DNA from: Lepidodermella squamata
Taxonomy: Eukaryota > Gastrotricha
Direction: 5' to 3'
Assembly (NCBI GenBank): GCA_047495785.1
Contig: JBLDXI010000026.1
Span: forward strand, 1,240,001 to 1,304,000
Length of the DNA: 64,000 bases
Below the pieces are notes generated by a model, which worked only from the letters and a program-made list of their open reading frames with translations, ran no database searches and was not told the DNA's origin. Shown piece by piece: positions 53,830 to 64,000 of the stretch (positions within the stretch are counted from its first letter, which is position 1; every line of letters begins with the position of its first letter). The position numbers and the translations under genes are program-made.

Positions 53830-54661
53830 TTAGTATCCACGTGGGTTGACAAGTCCGGCCTGGTCGTGTTCGGGACCGGCTTCGACACCTCCTTGTCCCG
53901 GGGCAGCGGCGCGTCGCAGCATAGTATCGCGATCAGCCCTATTCAAATGTAATCACGCGTGAAAATTGCGGAAGTAAATAAATGCATAAGAACTCACTTT
54001 TTGCCGATGACCAAAACGCCGTATAGAGCAGCGCATGCGAATGTGAGAATGAAACCGAAAATTGTGGCCAGAGATTGGCATAGAATAAGGGGTATAATGG
54101 CCAGTCTGAAGAAACATAATTATTAAATCAACGCAAATTCTTGGCGGAAACGAGATATCGATTTTTCTCTCGTTTCATCGATCGCGTTAGACTTACACAG
54201 CGTAAAAGACAGCCTTCTGCCACTTCGGGCGGTCTTGACCGAGTTTTTGCACTTTATCCATCCATTGGATCCACTGACAGCATATCGGAGCTTCAAGGCC
54301 GACGATAATTATAGCTGACAGCATCATAAGTATGCCGGCGATGATACACATTGGTGACACACTTATTGCAGTGAAAAGACCACAAACTAGAGTTAAGGAA
54401 CCCGCAGTAGTTACGCCACCTATAAAAATCAAAATAAAGACTTGTTTATGATAATTAGAAATGAATTAATTCACCTTTAATTAGCCATTTCATCCACCAA
54501 GATAATTCCTCTTCTTGGCCTTGGCCGCCCTGGCCTTGCTGAGTCTGTACATTCTGGTAGACTTGTTGCTGCATTTGGGATGTTGCCGCACTAACAGCTG
54601 CCTGTCCAGCAGCCTGCCCAGCAGCTTGACCGATTTGATTGTAAAAGTTGTTGCTAGCCAT
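53830..54661 (-). CDS. CACFD1: Calcium channel Flower homologue
   Basis: A 208-residue protein from four exons: 54661-54475, 54419-54197, 54105-53998 and 53938-53830. The N terminus is rich in Ala, Gln and Gly with GQAAGQAAGQAA and QGQGGQGQ, then SWWMKWLIKGG. Membrane segments follow with IIIVGLEAPICC, the family's GLEAP signature, DRPKWQKAVFYAVLAIIPLILCQSLATIFGF and AALYGVLVIGKKADRD. It ends with AGLVNPRGY, close to the AGIVNN-type end of Drosophila Flower. Known role: vesicle and plasma-membrane protein coupling calcium and endocytosis, and a cell-fitness mark. The Gln-rich N terminus is longer than usual. Confidence 0.88.
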
Positions 54662-56456
54662 TCAGCTCAAAAACTCTACTAGCTAATAGATAAAGTTCAC
54701 TTCTAAACAAAACAAACAACACGTGATCGCGCTATCGTCTTGCGTACTGATGATTCAGCTTATGATTCATCTCTGGAAGATTGACATGTAAAACTGTAAA
54801 CATGGAAGATAGATAACCATAAGCGCAACTACCCAAATGAGAGAACACAGCGAAATAACACCGATTGCTGTTTAGCACATTTGTATATAGCATTCTGATA
54901 AGGATTTAGCAGTTTTTTTGTCACTTTCGCTGTGGAGTTCCTTTTTCTGTTTTGTTGTCTTAAAAAAAATATCAAGGACGCAACTATCTTGGGTAGAAAT
55001 AATGGAATGTAGGTACTCGCAAAACGGCCACTATTTACATGTGGGTTCATGTTAAGACACTCAGAGACGTGAACAAGTCACACCGAACATCAGATGTTTG
55101 AACGAGAAGGGCAAATAACAATTAACAAGATGAATAGCAATTTTATAGCCGCTTTGAAATATATCTCGGGGCTCGTTGCCAAAGCAAATAGGATAATGGG
55201 CCATGGGTCACGTATAGCTAATAGGAATGTAAGTTACGCACAATGGTCTCATCATCTTTAAGCCATTGACACTTCTAATCAACAGTTCGGACGGATAACG
55301 AGGCAAACCAGAAGACGAAGTATGATGTATGAAATCATGTTGAAAACGTAGTTAGCAATCGAATTATTAATCAATAGCACTTCAGCGAAAACACATATAA
55401 TAACTTAAATAGTAATTAAGCAGCGCAAAAATGAGGATGCAGTTTAAATGTCTCCTTCGCAAACTACAAAGAAACAAGCTGAGTACAAACAGAAAAAAAA
55501 ACTAAAAATTCTGATACAATGATGAAATTCACAGTAATTCCTAGCTACAAATTAGCCACCAAGTACAGACTTGAACGAAAATTCAAAGAAAATTCAAAGA
55601 CTTGAATGGAAATACAGGGCTGCCGGACATCAGATTGAAATAGAATTCAAATGGTGTCAACTCAAATAAGCGTATCCGATTAAAAAGCTGGTATTTATAC
55701 CATTTCAATACCTTCAATGTCGAGAAGTTGGCATTTAATACAAGTTACCTGTGGGAGATATAAGTATACTTAATTTACAGAATCGCGCTAGGCACAAGTT
55801 AAAAGTATATAAATATACTTGTATGAGAAAACAACAATAGACTGAAATCAGAGATAATCGTCCTAAAGTATGTTCCACAGACAAACCCTACTTACTGTTT
55901 CTATCAAAATTTCAGATTTGAGACAACTAATAGTAAAGCATAAATTTTGGCGCAAACGAGGGACATTTTTCATCCACTAATTTCAAGCGGAAAGAGATCC
56001 GTCCTTCCAGAATCGAGGATTGGATTTGGTACAGTGTTTCTTGTTTCTATGTGTACGATGGCTCGTGGTACACGGTACACAACGAAATATACTTGGGGAG
56101 AGACACCGGCAGAGAGACGCGTCGATTCGTCCTTCGAACAACTGATTGATTGCCGCGCGCTAAGTTTGATGAAAAATAGGTTTTCACATAAATATAAAAT
56201 CGTGTGCAATTAATTTATGTAAAATTACCGATTGCTGGTTACTATGACATATTGTTTGCAAAGCGTCCTTAGAGCTCTCATAACGACGGCCACCGGTTTG
56301 TATGGCCAAAACGGCTAAGCGTAGATTGGTCTCAAGAGAATTGCCAAATTTCCCATATTCTGAATATCAAAGTATGTTTTATTTTTATATGATATTAATA
56401 ATATGATGTATAATATGCTCTTTGAACTATTTAGCTGCGGACGTGACCACTGGAGG
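54662..56456. other. Divergent intergenic region between Flower and SPATA6
   Basis: About 1.8 kb, the largest gene-free stretch. Overlapping opposite-strand frames at 55947-56213 and 55970-56209 have no recognisable domain. AT-rich with short self-complementary strings around 55750-55825. A TATTTAG acceptor-like site at 56428-56434 precedes the SPATA6 start. Confidence 0.45.
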
Positions 56457-57377
56457 ATGTCTTCCAAAATGAAATCACTCCACTGCGTTGTCGATATAGA
56501 CCTGTCGGCCATCACATGTCCAGGAGTGTGGCTGCCGAGGAGGCAAGAAGTTTACATTAGTATCTGCTTCTTAGGGCAGTATCGAAGAACTTGTCTGGTT
56601 TCTCCGACCTTTCCCTTGATATTTCGCGAGAGTTTACGATTTGAGAAAACATTTTATGACGTTAGAGATCCATCTCACGTTTGTCGGCTATTGGAGGGTC
56701 AACATGTCTTGATTGAATTGATTCAATTATCTCCCTTGCATGACGAAGGAATACTTCTGGGTTTCTATGAGGCTAACGCACGGACCTTCCTTTTCCCACC
56801 TCACGTAACTGATGGTAATGGGATAAACCGATTTTTGCTTTTCGAAAAGACGAACGATTTTCCTGCAAACGGCATCTCTCCTCGCCTGGAATTTAGAACT
56901 TTTACTGCAATGAAAGACGCTGTGGATTTTTTACCGGAGACTGTGCGCCGCACTCAGCGCTCTCAACCTCGCGGCTATCAGAAGCCAACCTTCTCTTCCG
57001 CCGTCCGCGCCATGGAAATTGCTCAAATTCAAGAAGGAAAGCCTACATTCGCTTTGAGGCGAGTAAATGCCAACTTGATTGGTAGAACTCCAGGCGCAGA
57101 GCCACAACAATCATACGCCAGAGGAAGACGTCGACGACCCCCTTCTGCCGCTCCTTTATCGCCCTACACGCGCTATTCTGAATTTCCAATCGAACCTGAA
57201 GTTGAAGCGTATACACCTAGATATGACGATTCGCTTTTGCGTCGCAGCCTATCTGTCCCTCGTTTATACGACTGGGAACCTTACCCTATCGGTTGCTCAC
57301 CTCCTCCTCCACCATTTCCTTATGATTCCATTGATCTATTAGCTCGTGATTTGGAACGATCAAACCTCAGATATTGA
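56457..57377 (+). CDS. SPATA6: Spermatogenesis-associated protein 6 homologue
   Basis: Intronless, 306 residues from the first ATG after a TTTAG acceptor (MSSKMKSLHC). The N-terminal 150 residues match SPATA6: DLSAITCPGVWLPRRQEVYISICFLGQYRRT, SPTFPLIFRESLRFEKTFYD, a region ending ELIQL, and NARTFLFPPH. The C-terminal half is basic and Pro/Arg/Ser-rich, with RGRRRRPPSAAPLSPYTRYSEFP, recalling the SPSPYTKRR of vertebrate SPATA6. Known role: assembly of the sperm head-tail connecting piece. It is followed 337 bp later by AXDND1 on the same strand. Vertebrate SPATA6 is about 490 residues, so this one is shorter at the C terminus. Confidence 0.88.
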   Translation: MSSKMKSLHCVVDIDLSAITCPGVWLPRRQEVYISICFLGQYRRTCLVSPTFPLIFRESLRFEKTFYDVRDPSHVCRLLEGQHVLIELIQLSPLHDEGILLGFYEANARTFLFPPHVTDGNGINRFLLFEKTNDFPANGISPRLEFRTFTAMKDAVDFLPETVRRTQRSQPRGYQKPTFSSAVRAMEIAQIQEGKPTFALRRVNANLIGRTPGAEPQQSYARGRRRRPPSAAPLSPYTRYSEFPIEPEVEAYTPRYDDSLLRRSLSVPRLYDWEPYPIGCSPPPPPFPYDSIDLLARDLERSNLRY

Positions 57378-57714
57378 CGTGAAATGCTAAATTATTATTG
57401 TATTTCTGCGCAGCATAGATAACATATGGCTGCACCAGTCGTCCTGTTTCGCTTTTCAAAAGTATTGCTGCATTGCAGAAAATTTTATCATAGAATTCAT
57501 ATATATTATATATATTTTATCGTACCTCTCCTCTGCTTTGGTGTGCCATGCGTCACTTCTGCCAACGACGTTTTAGAATGTTTTTTACTGTCTGTGCACT
57601 TTTCTTGACCTACACTTGCATTTTCGAGGATTGATGGTGATAGTATTTCAATAAATTGATTAAACTGCAAAATGTTTCTTCAAATTCTTAGGCGCTTTAC
57701 TTAAGGCTTCTGAC
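57378..57714. other. Spacer between SPATA6 and AXDND1
   Basis: A 337-bp AT-rich gap with TTCTTAG (57685-57691) 23 bp upstream of the AXDND1 ATG, a candidate trans-splice or leader-intron acceptor. No gene seen. Confidence 0.5.
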
Positions 57715-60700
57715 ATGGCTTCAAGTTACACCGAAGCTGCCGAATCTAAGCGTAAGTTATTTACCTTTCATCAGATAACTTGCGCAACTGCTCAATAATT
57801 CAGAGATCGCAATGGTTGCACCTATGCAGCTGCAAGAAGCAAGAAAGCAGAGAGCTGGCGCAGTTGATTGCTTTCTGCCCGATGAAGTCATTAAAGCTCT
57901 TAAACCAGCACCACAGCTACCGAGAGCAAAAACGTTTCATTCTGATGAAGTATGTCCATTGGACGATATATTGTCTCTTGCTGTACAAATCTTTTTACTA
58001 GAATCAGATGGCACTCGCCGTTGCTCCATCTTCCCGCCCTCCCGCTAGCTTATGGTTCTATCCAAGCCAACGCAAGCGTTTCAAGCACCTACTCGCAGAC
58101 ACGATATGTGCATGCGGAGCCGGAAAGTATGTTTCCCTTGGTATTTTGTAAGTTTTTACTAGCTCTTATTTTGCAGGGATATTTCATTTCTTTACGATTC
58201 GGCTACTCTCAAACCAGTAACGCGGTTGGATGGGTTGAATGAAGACCTTGCTATCAAGGATAAGAGTGACCCCAGCGCTGTCAGGAAAGACTTGGTTCAG
58301 AAAAAGAAATCGCGCGAAAAGCTGCCTCCCGTCGTATCAGCCGAGGAAATGCAACTGGTGCAAAATCTAGGCGTGGTTTCTCTCGACGTCAAGCAACAGG
58401 GACCTGCTGGCTTAGCTGTTGCTGAACACATGCGCCACCCAGCCTTGCTCCCGGCCATGGGACCAACAAGTCGCGAGCAGGCAAAACAGCTGAGAATCAC
58501 CTTGGAAAACCTTCTGGCTAAAATTGGCTTCGGCGAGGAAAGCGAGCAGCCGACTCAGATGCACCACCTTCTCGAGCTGATAAAGCAGGAGCAGGATGTT
58601 TATAATACAGTTTTCCATGAGCTGATTCGTCAAGTTACGGTCGATTGCTTTGAACGCGGAGAGCTGCTATCCGCTCTTCGAGAGAAATACAACGGCTTGA
58701 TAAATCGAATCCCGAAGCAGGTTCTCAGTTTACATCACGAACTGGTCGCACAACGTGCCCTAGATCGCCGGCTAGTTGAAGAATTAGCTCGATTTCAGGC
58801 GACGGTAACGATGCTAACGAAAGACCTCGAACGCGCGAGGTCTCACGACAAACTCGTCACAGAGCAGGCGAAACAAATGGAAAAAGAATTGAGAACCGCG
58901 CTGCGTCAATCAGAGCGGACCGACGAATTAGTCGGCCAATTTCGACAGCTGTACGAGCTGCAACGAAGTCGCCTTGAATCTCGCGTGGTTTCACTTATCG
59001 AGGAGCGCGATAACTGGGTTAATATGGCGTATTTAATGGCTGCTAAAGTCGTTGACGCAAACGGCTTAGCGGCGGCTAGAAATGCCTTACAAACCGAACG
59101 ATCTTGGAGTACGATGGCTCAACACTTCGCCGCAGTTCTGTCTGACCGAGATGCGGATTGCTTGCTGAAAATCGCAAATTACGTTCAAAAGTAAGAATTT
59201 TTAGGTCGATTTTTCGTGGATTCATTCAATTTTGTCAATAGGGTTCAAACTGAATGCAACTTTTTGTCAGCCAATGCAGCGAATGAAAGTGAAATTGTGA
59301 AGACTAAATTGACTACGCTGAGAGCCTCAATGGCTCGCATGGCCACTCGGCCCATCATTATTCAAGGCCCCGTCACGAATAATACAAACCAAACCCCGCA
59401 GACTAAGAAAACATCTCGAGAAACCGCAAATGGCCCTATTGATTCTGATGTGTTCATGGACCGAGTTCGCCGTTGGACCCAGGTTGTTTCCGAGTTGAGT
59501 GAGCTCATGTCGGGCGATGCTTTACTAGTAAAACGGCAACGAGTTGACGGATGCAAGAAAAATTTCAGCGAATGCCGCGAGTTAGCCCTGCTGTTATACC
59601 GCTTCCACAAGTCAGCCGACGGGTCGGACTTACCAAGTCGAGCTATTATGTCAAAAATCACCCGAGAATTACCAGTTTGGTTGGAAGCTATGTTCGTCCG
59701 AATGTCCGGCGATGCGGGTTTAGGCGCGGCGTTAGCTCGTTACGCGCGAGAAATGGATCTATGGCTGGTCAGCGCTACGTCTCAAGGCCCTGATCTAGCC
59801 AGAATTCCAGGTTCAATTCAAACCTGGATCCGGCGAACAATTGAATGTCTCGATCTATTTGAAGCAACCTTAAAGGTCAAAACAATCAATTTGAACGATA
59901 TAGTGAATGATATTGATAACTGGCTGACTGCGTTGAATAACGAAATCGGCGGGGATAATTCGGTCATTTCAGACCGTTCGAGGGAGATTCACCAGACTTG
60001 GCTGCAATGGCTTGCCCAGGCGTTGGTGCGACTGGTGCCTGAAAATCCGACCATGTCGAACGATCAAATCGATCGAGCTCAAAAGTTCATGCTACCAGTT
60101 GAGACCGTCTACCGAACTGCTGTTAACCTCGGCCGAGGGGTTGATGCTTTCACGGAGTTGGTCACCGTGTGCCTTCGAGATCGAATTTCGGATGATTACG
60201 AAGATTCTGAGGCGTTGACGCAGCTGAAGGTCGACGCGCATGCGTGGTTAGGCGCGACGTGGGAACTTCTCGTGCAACTCATGCCGCAAAACGAGCCGCC
60301 ACAGGTTCATCGATGGGCGGCTTCAACGCTGCCCCTGCCGCGGCTAAGATCCGCGATTAACACGCGCGCGTTCGAGGAGATACCCGAATCCGACCAGCTC
60401 TACTACGCCGCGGCTGAAAAGCAGCAAACCGACGAGGAAATGGACAAAATTGACGAGGAAGACAGCGATGAAGAAGGCGCGTTGCTGCGACCTGGCCCGC
60501 CGAAGGCGGCGTCTAAGCCTGAGGAGAGCCGGTCGCAGTCACAGGCTCAAGTCGAGGTACCTATTGAGAGTGTTCAGAATGAGCAAGTTACCTGGGTCAC
60601 TGAGGATGGAGCTTTGATGGCGTACCAACCCGAGGCCCCGCCGGAATCGCGCCAACATCTATCCACCTTAACGCCTGGGTTAAACGCCTTCCTACCCGAT

Positions 60701-61593
60701 ACGCAGCGGGCTGCCTCGGCGATTCCGATTGTTGAAACGCTTCAGGAGCAGCTTCAAGCTGCGGAAGAGCGGTGCCGTGAATTGGAGATTCGAGCGAGAA
60801 AGGCCGAACATAGCTTGGGTGAATTGGAGGATAAGCTTAGATTGCTCGAAAAGGGACCACCGTTGCCCGAGGGCCAAGAATGGCGACTTAATGAAGACCC
60901 GGCATTTGCTGCAATTTTCGAAAAGGTTCGTCAATTTTCTGAAAATTGAGCGAAAGAGCTGAAATTAGGCGAAAAATGTGGTTGCTAGGCGAATGTGCTA
61001 ATTATGTGAATGTTATATAGCTCGTCACCCTCGATAAAAAGTTGAAAGCCGGGAAACTTGTAAGCGATTTTGCGTTTAAACTCAGCCTTCAACTTGACAC
61101 ATCTTTTTCCAACTTTCCTTTTCCTATCTATTCAACAAGTCTTTGCTCGACGAAGAACGAGACAGCGTAAATGATCGATTTCCCTGTTGTCATCTTTTGA
61201 TTTTTCTTTCCGTGAAACTAATTACAAGCACGAAATTTTTACTGGAAAAAACCAATTACCTAAAGCGATTAATTTGTTTAATTGACATGTGACTGACTTG
61301 ATCTGATTTTATTTCAACTCACGAATTTCTCTTTCAGTTACATTAATGGCGTTTACCCTGTCTTTATTCGTGGAACAAAATTAATTTAGTGCTAAATTGT
61401 TTTTGTTTTTGTCTTACAGTTATCGAGTGGGGATGTCACGCTCAACATACCTCAGACAGGCGGAGCAACAGGACCTGCGTCACCCTCGGCTCACAACACC
61501 GGAGCGGGTGCTGGAAAGGCGCAAAGTTCGGCCCGAAAGGTGCCAGCTACACCTGGCCGAGCCCCAGCTGCGACGAAAGGAAAGAAAAAATAA
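57715..61593 (+). CDS. AXDND1: Axonemal dynein light chain domain-containing protein 1 homologue
   Basis: A 1059-residue protein from six exons: 57715-57751, 57804-57949, 58002-58126, 58177-59190, 59242-60925 and 61420-61593. All junctions keep phase. Exons 1-3 encode an N terminus with PRAKTFHSDE. Exon 4 holds the axonemal dynein light chain domain, with FHELIRQVTVDCFERGELLSALREKY and LSLHHELVAQRALDRRLVEELARFQ (about residues 230-330), then coiled coil. Exon 5 is mostly helical with an acidic linker (KIDEEDSDEEGALL) and a coiled coil (LQEQLQAAEERCRELEIRARKAE). The last exon is Gly/Ala/Pro-rich and ends AATKGKKK; it is joined across a 494-bp intron. If that intron is retained, the protein ends at VRQFSEN (60949). 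Human AXDND1 is about 1010 residues. Known role: sperm flagellum and manchette function. Confidence 0.85.
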
Positions 61594-62170
61594 TCGGACA
61601 GCCAATTTTTTTTATTTTTTGTTGTTGTTTTTTCCTATAATACTACTCAACTAATTTTGCCAAATTTATGAAAATCATGCCAAAGTAATGACATCTCGAG
61701 CCAACAGAGAATTTTTCCTATTTTTGTGTTGAATTTATTTTTGCAACATTACTTTGCCTTTCGAAGCTGAAATGTCGATAATATGATAAAAAAATAAAAC
61801 ATCTGTGATTTGAGCGAAATGTATTACATATATCCCACGTGTTTTTTTTCGAGGGATTGCCACGCCTCACTCTCAAAAAATAATCGACTGAATCAGTGTC
61901 CACCGGCCGGGCGCTGTGGGATCACACGCAAATTGACAATTACAACATCGGCGGGAAGAAGTCCTCGATGAACCCGTAAATGCATTTGACGACAAAAATA
62001 CGCTTCCCCCGCTCGGAAAAAAAACCGTGCTAATAATTTATTCAATCAACCAAATCAATACAACGTCATCGTTGACTCCCGCTGAAATTGAGTTAGCAAT
62101 TCTAGCAGACGGCGATCATCTTATATTTTGATATTTTTATTTCTCGATCTGTTGATAAATCTTACTCGCC
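61594..62170. other. Intergenic
   Basis: About 580 AT-rich bp between AXDND1 and a small secreted-protein gene. No supported element. Confidence 0.5.
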
Positions 62171-62569
62171 ATGAAACTGGTCGTTATCATAGTAATTTTC
62201 GCAGCCGTAACTGTTAGTGTTCAGGCCTGGAAAGTGGCCATGGATATGAAATCAGCCGATGAGAAAATCAACGTACTTCTCAGCCAAATGCCTCCAGAAG
62301 AAGCAGCAGGCGCGTTGAAGAAAGCTTGCGAGGCCTGTTTCCTGCCGGTGAGTCACTCACTACCTCTGACTCTCGCTGAAAAAATGCACCAATTTTCACG
62401 TTTTTCTTTTAAGGATCAACCAAAATTAGCTGAAGTGTGTCAGAGGCAGAAACCGGCGGCTCAGATTAGAATTCTGCGCAGCAAATGCCGCAAAAACGCT
62501 GGGCTAATTCGAGCGAAATTGCTGGAGAAAAATGTCTCCCAACCAACCACCACGTCATCGAATGCTTAA
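62171..62569 (+). CDS. Small secreted four-cysteine helical protein
   Basis: Starts MKLVVIIVIFAAVTVSVQA, a clear signal peptide. The frame is open throughout, but 62348-62413 has GTGAGT and TTTTAAG borders and is 66 bp, a multiple of three. It is probably an intron, leaving a 110-residue protein whose four mature cysteines lie in CEAC, VCQR and SKCRK. The mature part is helical and charged with PPEEAAGALKKACEAC and LRSKCRKNAGLIRAKLL, ending in a Thr/Ser tail. I do not recognise the family. If the intron is retained, 22 extra residues would be inserted after FLP. Confidence 0.65.
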   Translation: MKLVVIIVIFAAVTVSVQAWKVAMDMKSADEKINVLLSQMPPEEAAGALKKACEACFLPVSHSLPLTLAEKMHQFSRFSFKDQPKLAEVCQRQKPAAQIRILRSKCRKNAGLIRAKLLEKNVSQPTTTSSNA

Positions 62570-63908
62570 TTTTAGCTTTGCAAAACTTATTCTGCCTTTT
62601 ATATGTAACTTTGTTTTTGTTTATATTGTTGTGAATTAATCTTTCGATTATGGCCGCAAATTTTGATTATAAGGCGGTGGTTTTCAGCGATGAAAAGTTG
62701 TTTTTAATAAATAATACGGCTATATAGGTACGGATAATAGAACTTTGTCGCAGCTCTATTCTTCAATCTTTTCGCTAACCAACGCGCCTCAATAGCATTT
62801 ATTGTTCTGTATGATTGAGTTATGAACAACAGACGTCCAAAACGCTATTAATATACAGGCGCGATATTTCAAAACTTGGGTATAAAAATGATTGAAATAA
62901 GGGAACGTTTTTTGCGCTGATTTCATAACCAAGCGTGATAGGGTGACTTCGACATTCCGGGAAAAAAATCGTGCGAAAAATTCACGTGTCATTTTGCGGT
63001 GTTAATTATCCATTTCCATTAATAGGTATCTCAAAATTATTCCATGGAGCATGGCAATCAGAATTAAATGACACATGTCACGTTTTTTTTACCTGCAAAA
63101 TTGCTATATTGCTCTCATCGACCTTTCTATGGCGCCTGGATTCAAACGCTTTTAACGGTATTGAAAAGGAGGCACTACCTCTTTGCAGCGTAAAAAGATC
63201 GAACGAGTCTATTATCGTTGTTATAATACTATTCCGGTGCAAAGCGTCACTTGATAAGCCCTCGGATTTATCGGCGACACTTGGTTAAAAAAACGAACAT
63301 ATTGATTGCTATTCCGATTCATAAATTATTACCGAAAAAAAACGCGCCATTTCGGGATGAAACGTCTGTGCAATTAAGCCGGCTAGTCGCGCTTAGCAAT
63401 TATGTACGCCATAGAGGCGACTCACTGCCCACCTGATGACGTCCGCAATTTTACTGCTATCAAACGCAGGACGGTTTTTTGACCGTTTTGGAGCGCGCTC
63501 GCGATTTTTATCACCGCGCGCAGATCACTCGCGCAGATATAGCATTTTTTTCTTGCGCGATGTCTACTGGCGTAATAATATTTGTTGTCAACAAGCGCCA
63601 TCGCTGTGATTTGTCGTATAAATTATCAGGTGACACTAGTCACTAGACATTGTTTTTGTTTTGCTCCAGTTTTCTTCGTGGACAATCAGCCGATGTAAGA
63701 AATCGTTGCGAATCTTGTTTACAACCGTCTCGTACGAAAAGCTCGTTAATTACTTTCCAGGCTTCTTTCGCGTCCTACACTTTAGCATGATTGGCTTCTC
63801 AGGTTTAAGGTCTCCCTCGAGTAATTATCCTGCACTCAATTTGTCTAATTCAGTGTTCAGTTCAAAATTCTACTGCTATATTATTTTTAGACTTAAAACG
63901 TATTGAAA
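62570..63908. other. Intergenic
   Basis: About 1.3 kb with no supported gene. TATAAAT at about 63617 and a CTCCAG acceptor at about 63670 may be the promoter and leader-intron end of the gene starting at 63909. A GC-rich stretch of GCGC-type repeats lies at 63490-63540. Confidence 0.4.
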
Positions 63909-64000
63909 ATGTTTGCAGTTACCATAATCTTCTTCGCTCTGGCCCTTGTTTCCCAAATCTCAGCCTCAAGCGCACCGTGTAAACACCAACCGGGTAAAGC
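63909..64000 (+). CDS. Secreted protein, 5' part only
   Basis: An ATG begins a 30-codon open frame to the window edge. It starts with a signal peptide (MFAVTIIFFALALVSQISA) followed by SSAPCKHQPGK. The rest is outside the window, so neither family nor length can be judged. Confidence 0.55.
   Translation, partial: MFAVTIIFFALALVSQISASSAPCKHQPGK

Noticed and set aside
55947-56213. Overlapping plus and minus frames of about 80-88 codons
   Set aside because: No recognisable domain or splice context, and both strands are open equally, as in random AT/GC-mixed DNA.
1-64000. tRNA, rRNA, CRISPR arrays and bacterial operon signals
   Set aside because: I looked by eye for B-box and regular repeat-spacer patterns and saw none. 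Spliced genes show the window is eukaryotic, so bacterial features do not apply. A tRNAscan run could still find one I missed.

Overview
This window is nuclear DNA from an animal with a compact genome. The genes carry GT-AG spliceosomal introns, mostly about 50-120 bp, and lie close together, often only 60-340 bp apart. The gene set is metazoan: a secreted multi-copy peptide precursor, class C (GABA-B type) receptors, a Flower calcium-channel pair, SNAPC4, ALKBH8, RPAP2, TRUB2, FIBP and POLE3. Homologues of SPATA6 and AXDND1 point to an animal with flagellated sperm, which argues against a Caenorhabditis-like nematode. Several same-strand runs have short gaps and a splice-acceptor-like (T-rich)AG just upstream of the start codon, which suggests operons resolved by spliced-leader trans-splicing. 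I cannot name the species. All family calls are from recognition of the sequence; no search was run.

Layout. 0.5-1.3 kb (+): a precursor for six related non-amidated peptides. 1.6-16.0 kb (-): a tandem array of five intronless GABA-B-like receptors, the one at 1.6-4.1 kb frameshifted. 16.3-17.8 kb (-): two paralogous eight-cysteine secreted proteins. 18.6-25.8 kb (-): the housekeeping run FIBP, TRUB2, RPAP2, POLE3, with a decayed piggyBac element in the long first intron of POLE3.

26.8-51.6 kb (+): two AIFM3-like Rieske/flavin oxidoreductases (the first decaying), ALKBH8, then three tandem SNAPC4-like Myb proteins. The third SNAPC4 copy has two introns inflated to more than 2 kb, holding LINE, MITE, CACTA-like and foldback sequences. 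52.2-54.7 kb (-): two Flower homologues. 56.5-61.6 kb (+): SPATA6 and AXDND1, both sperm-flagellum genes, head to tail. 62.2-62.6 kb (+) and 63.9 kb to the end (+): small secreted proteins, the last cut by the window edge.

Together the window mixes conserved housekeeping and sperm genes in operon-like runs with lineage-specific tandem expansions: receptors, SNAPC4, AIFM3, Flower and the cysteine-rich proteins. The least expected items are the peptide precursor, the SNAPC4 triplication, the tail-less receptor array, and the Asp-to-Glu change in the ALKBH8 iron-binding triad.
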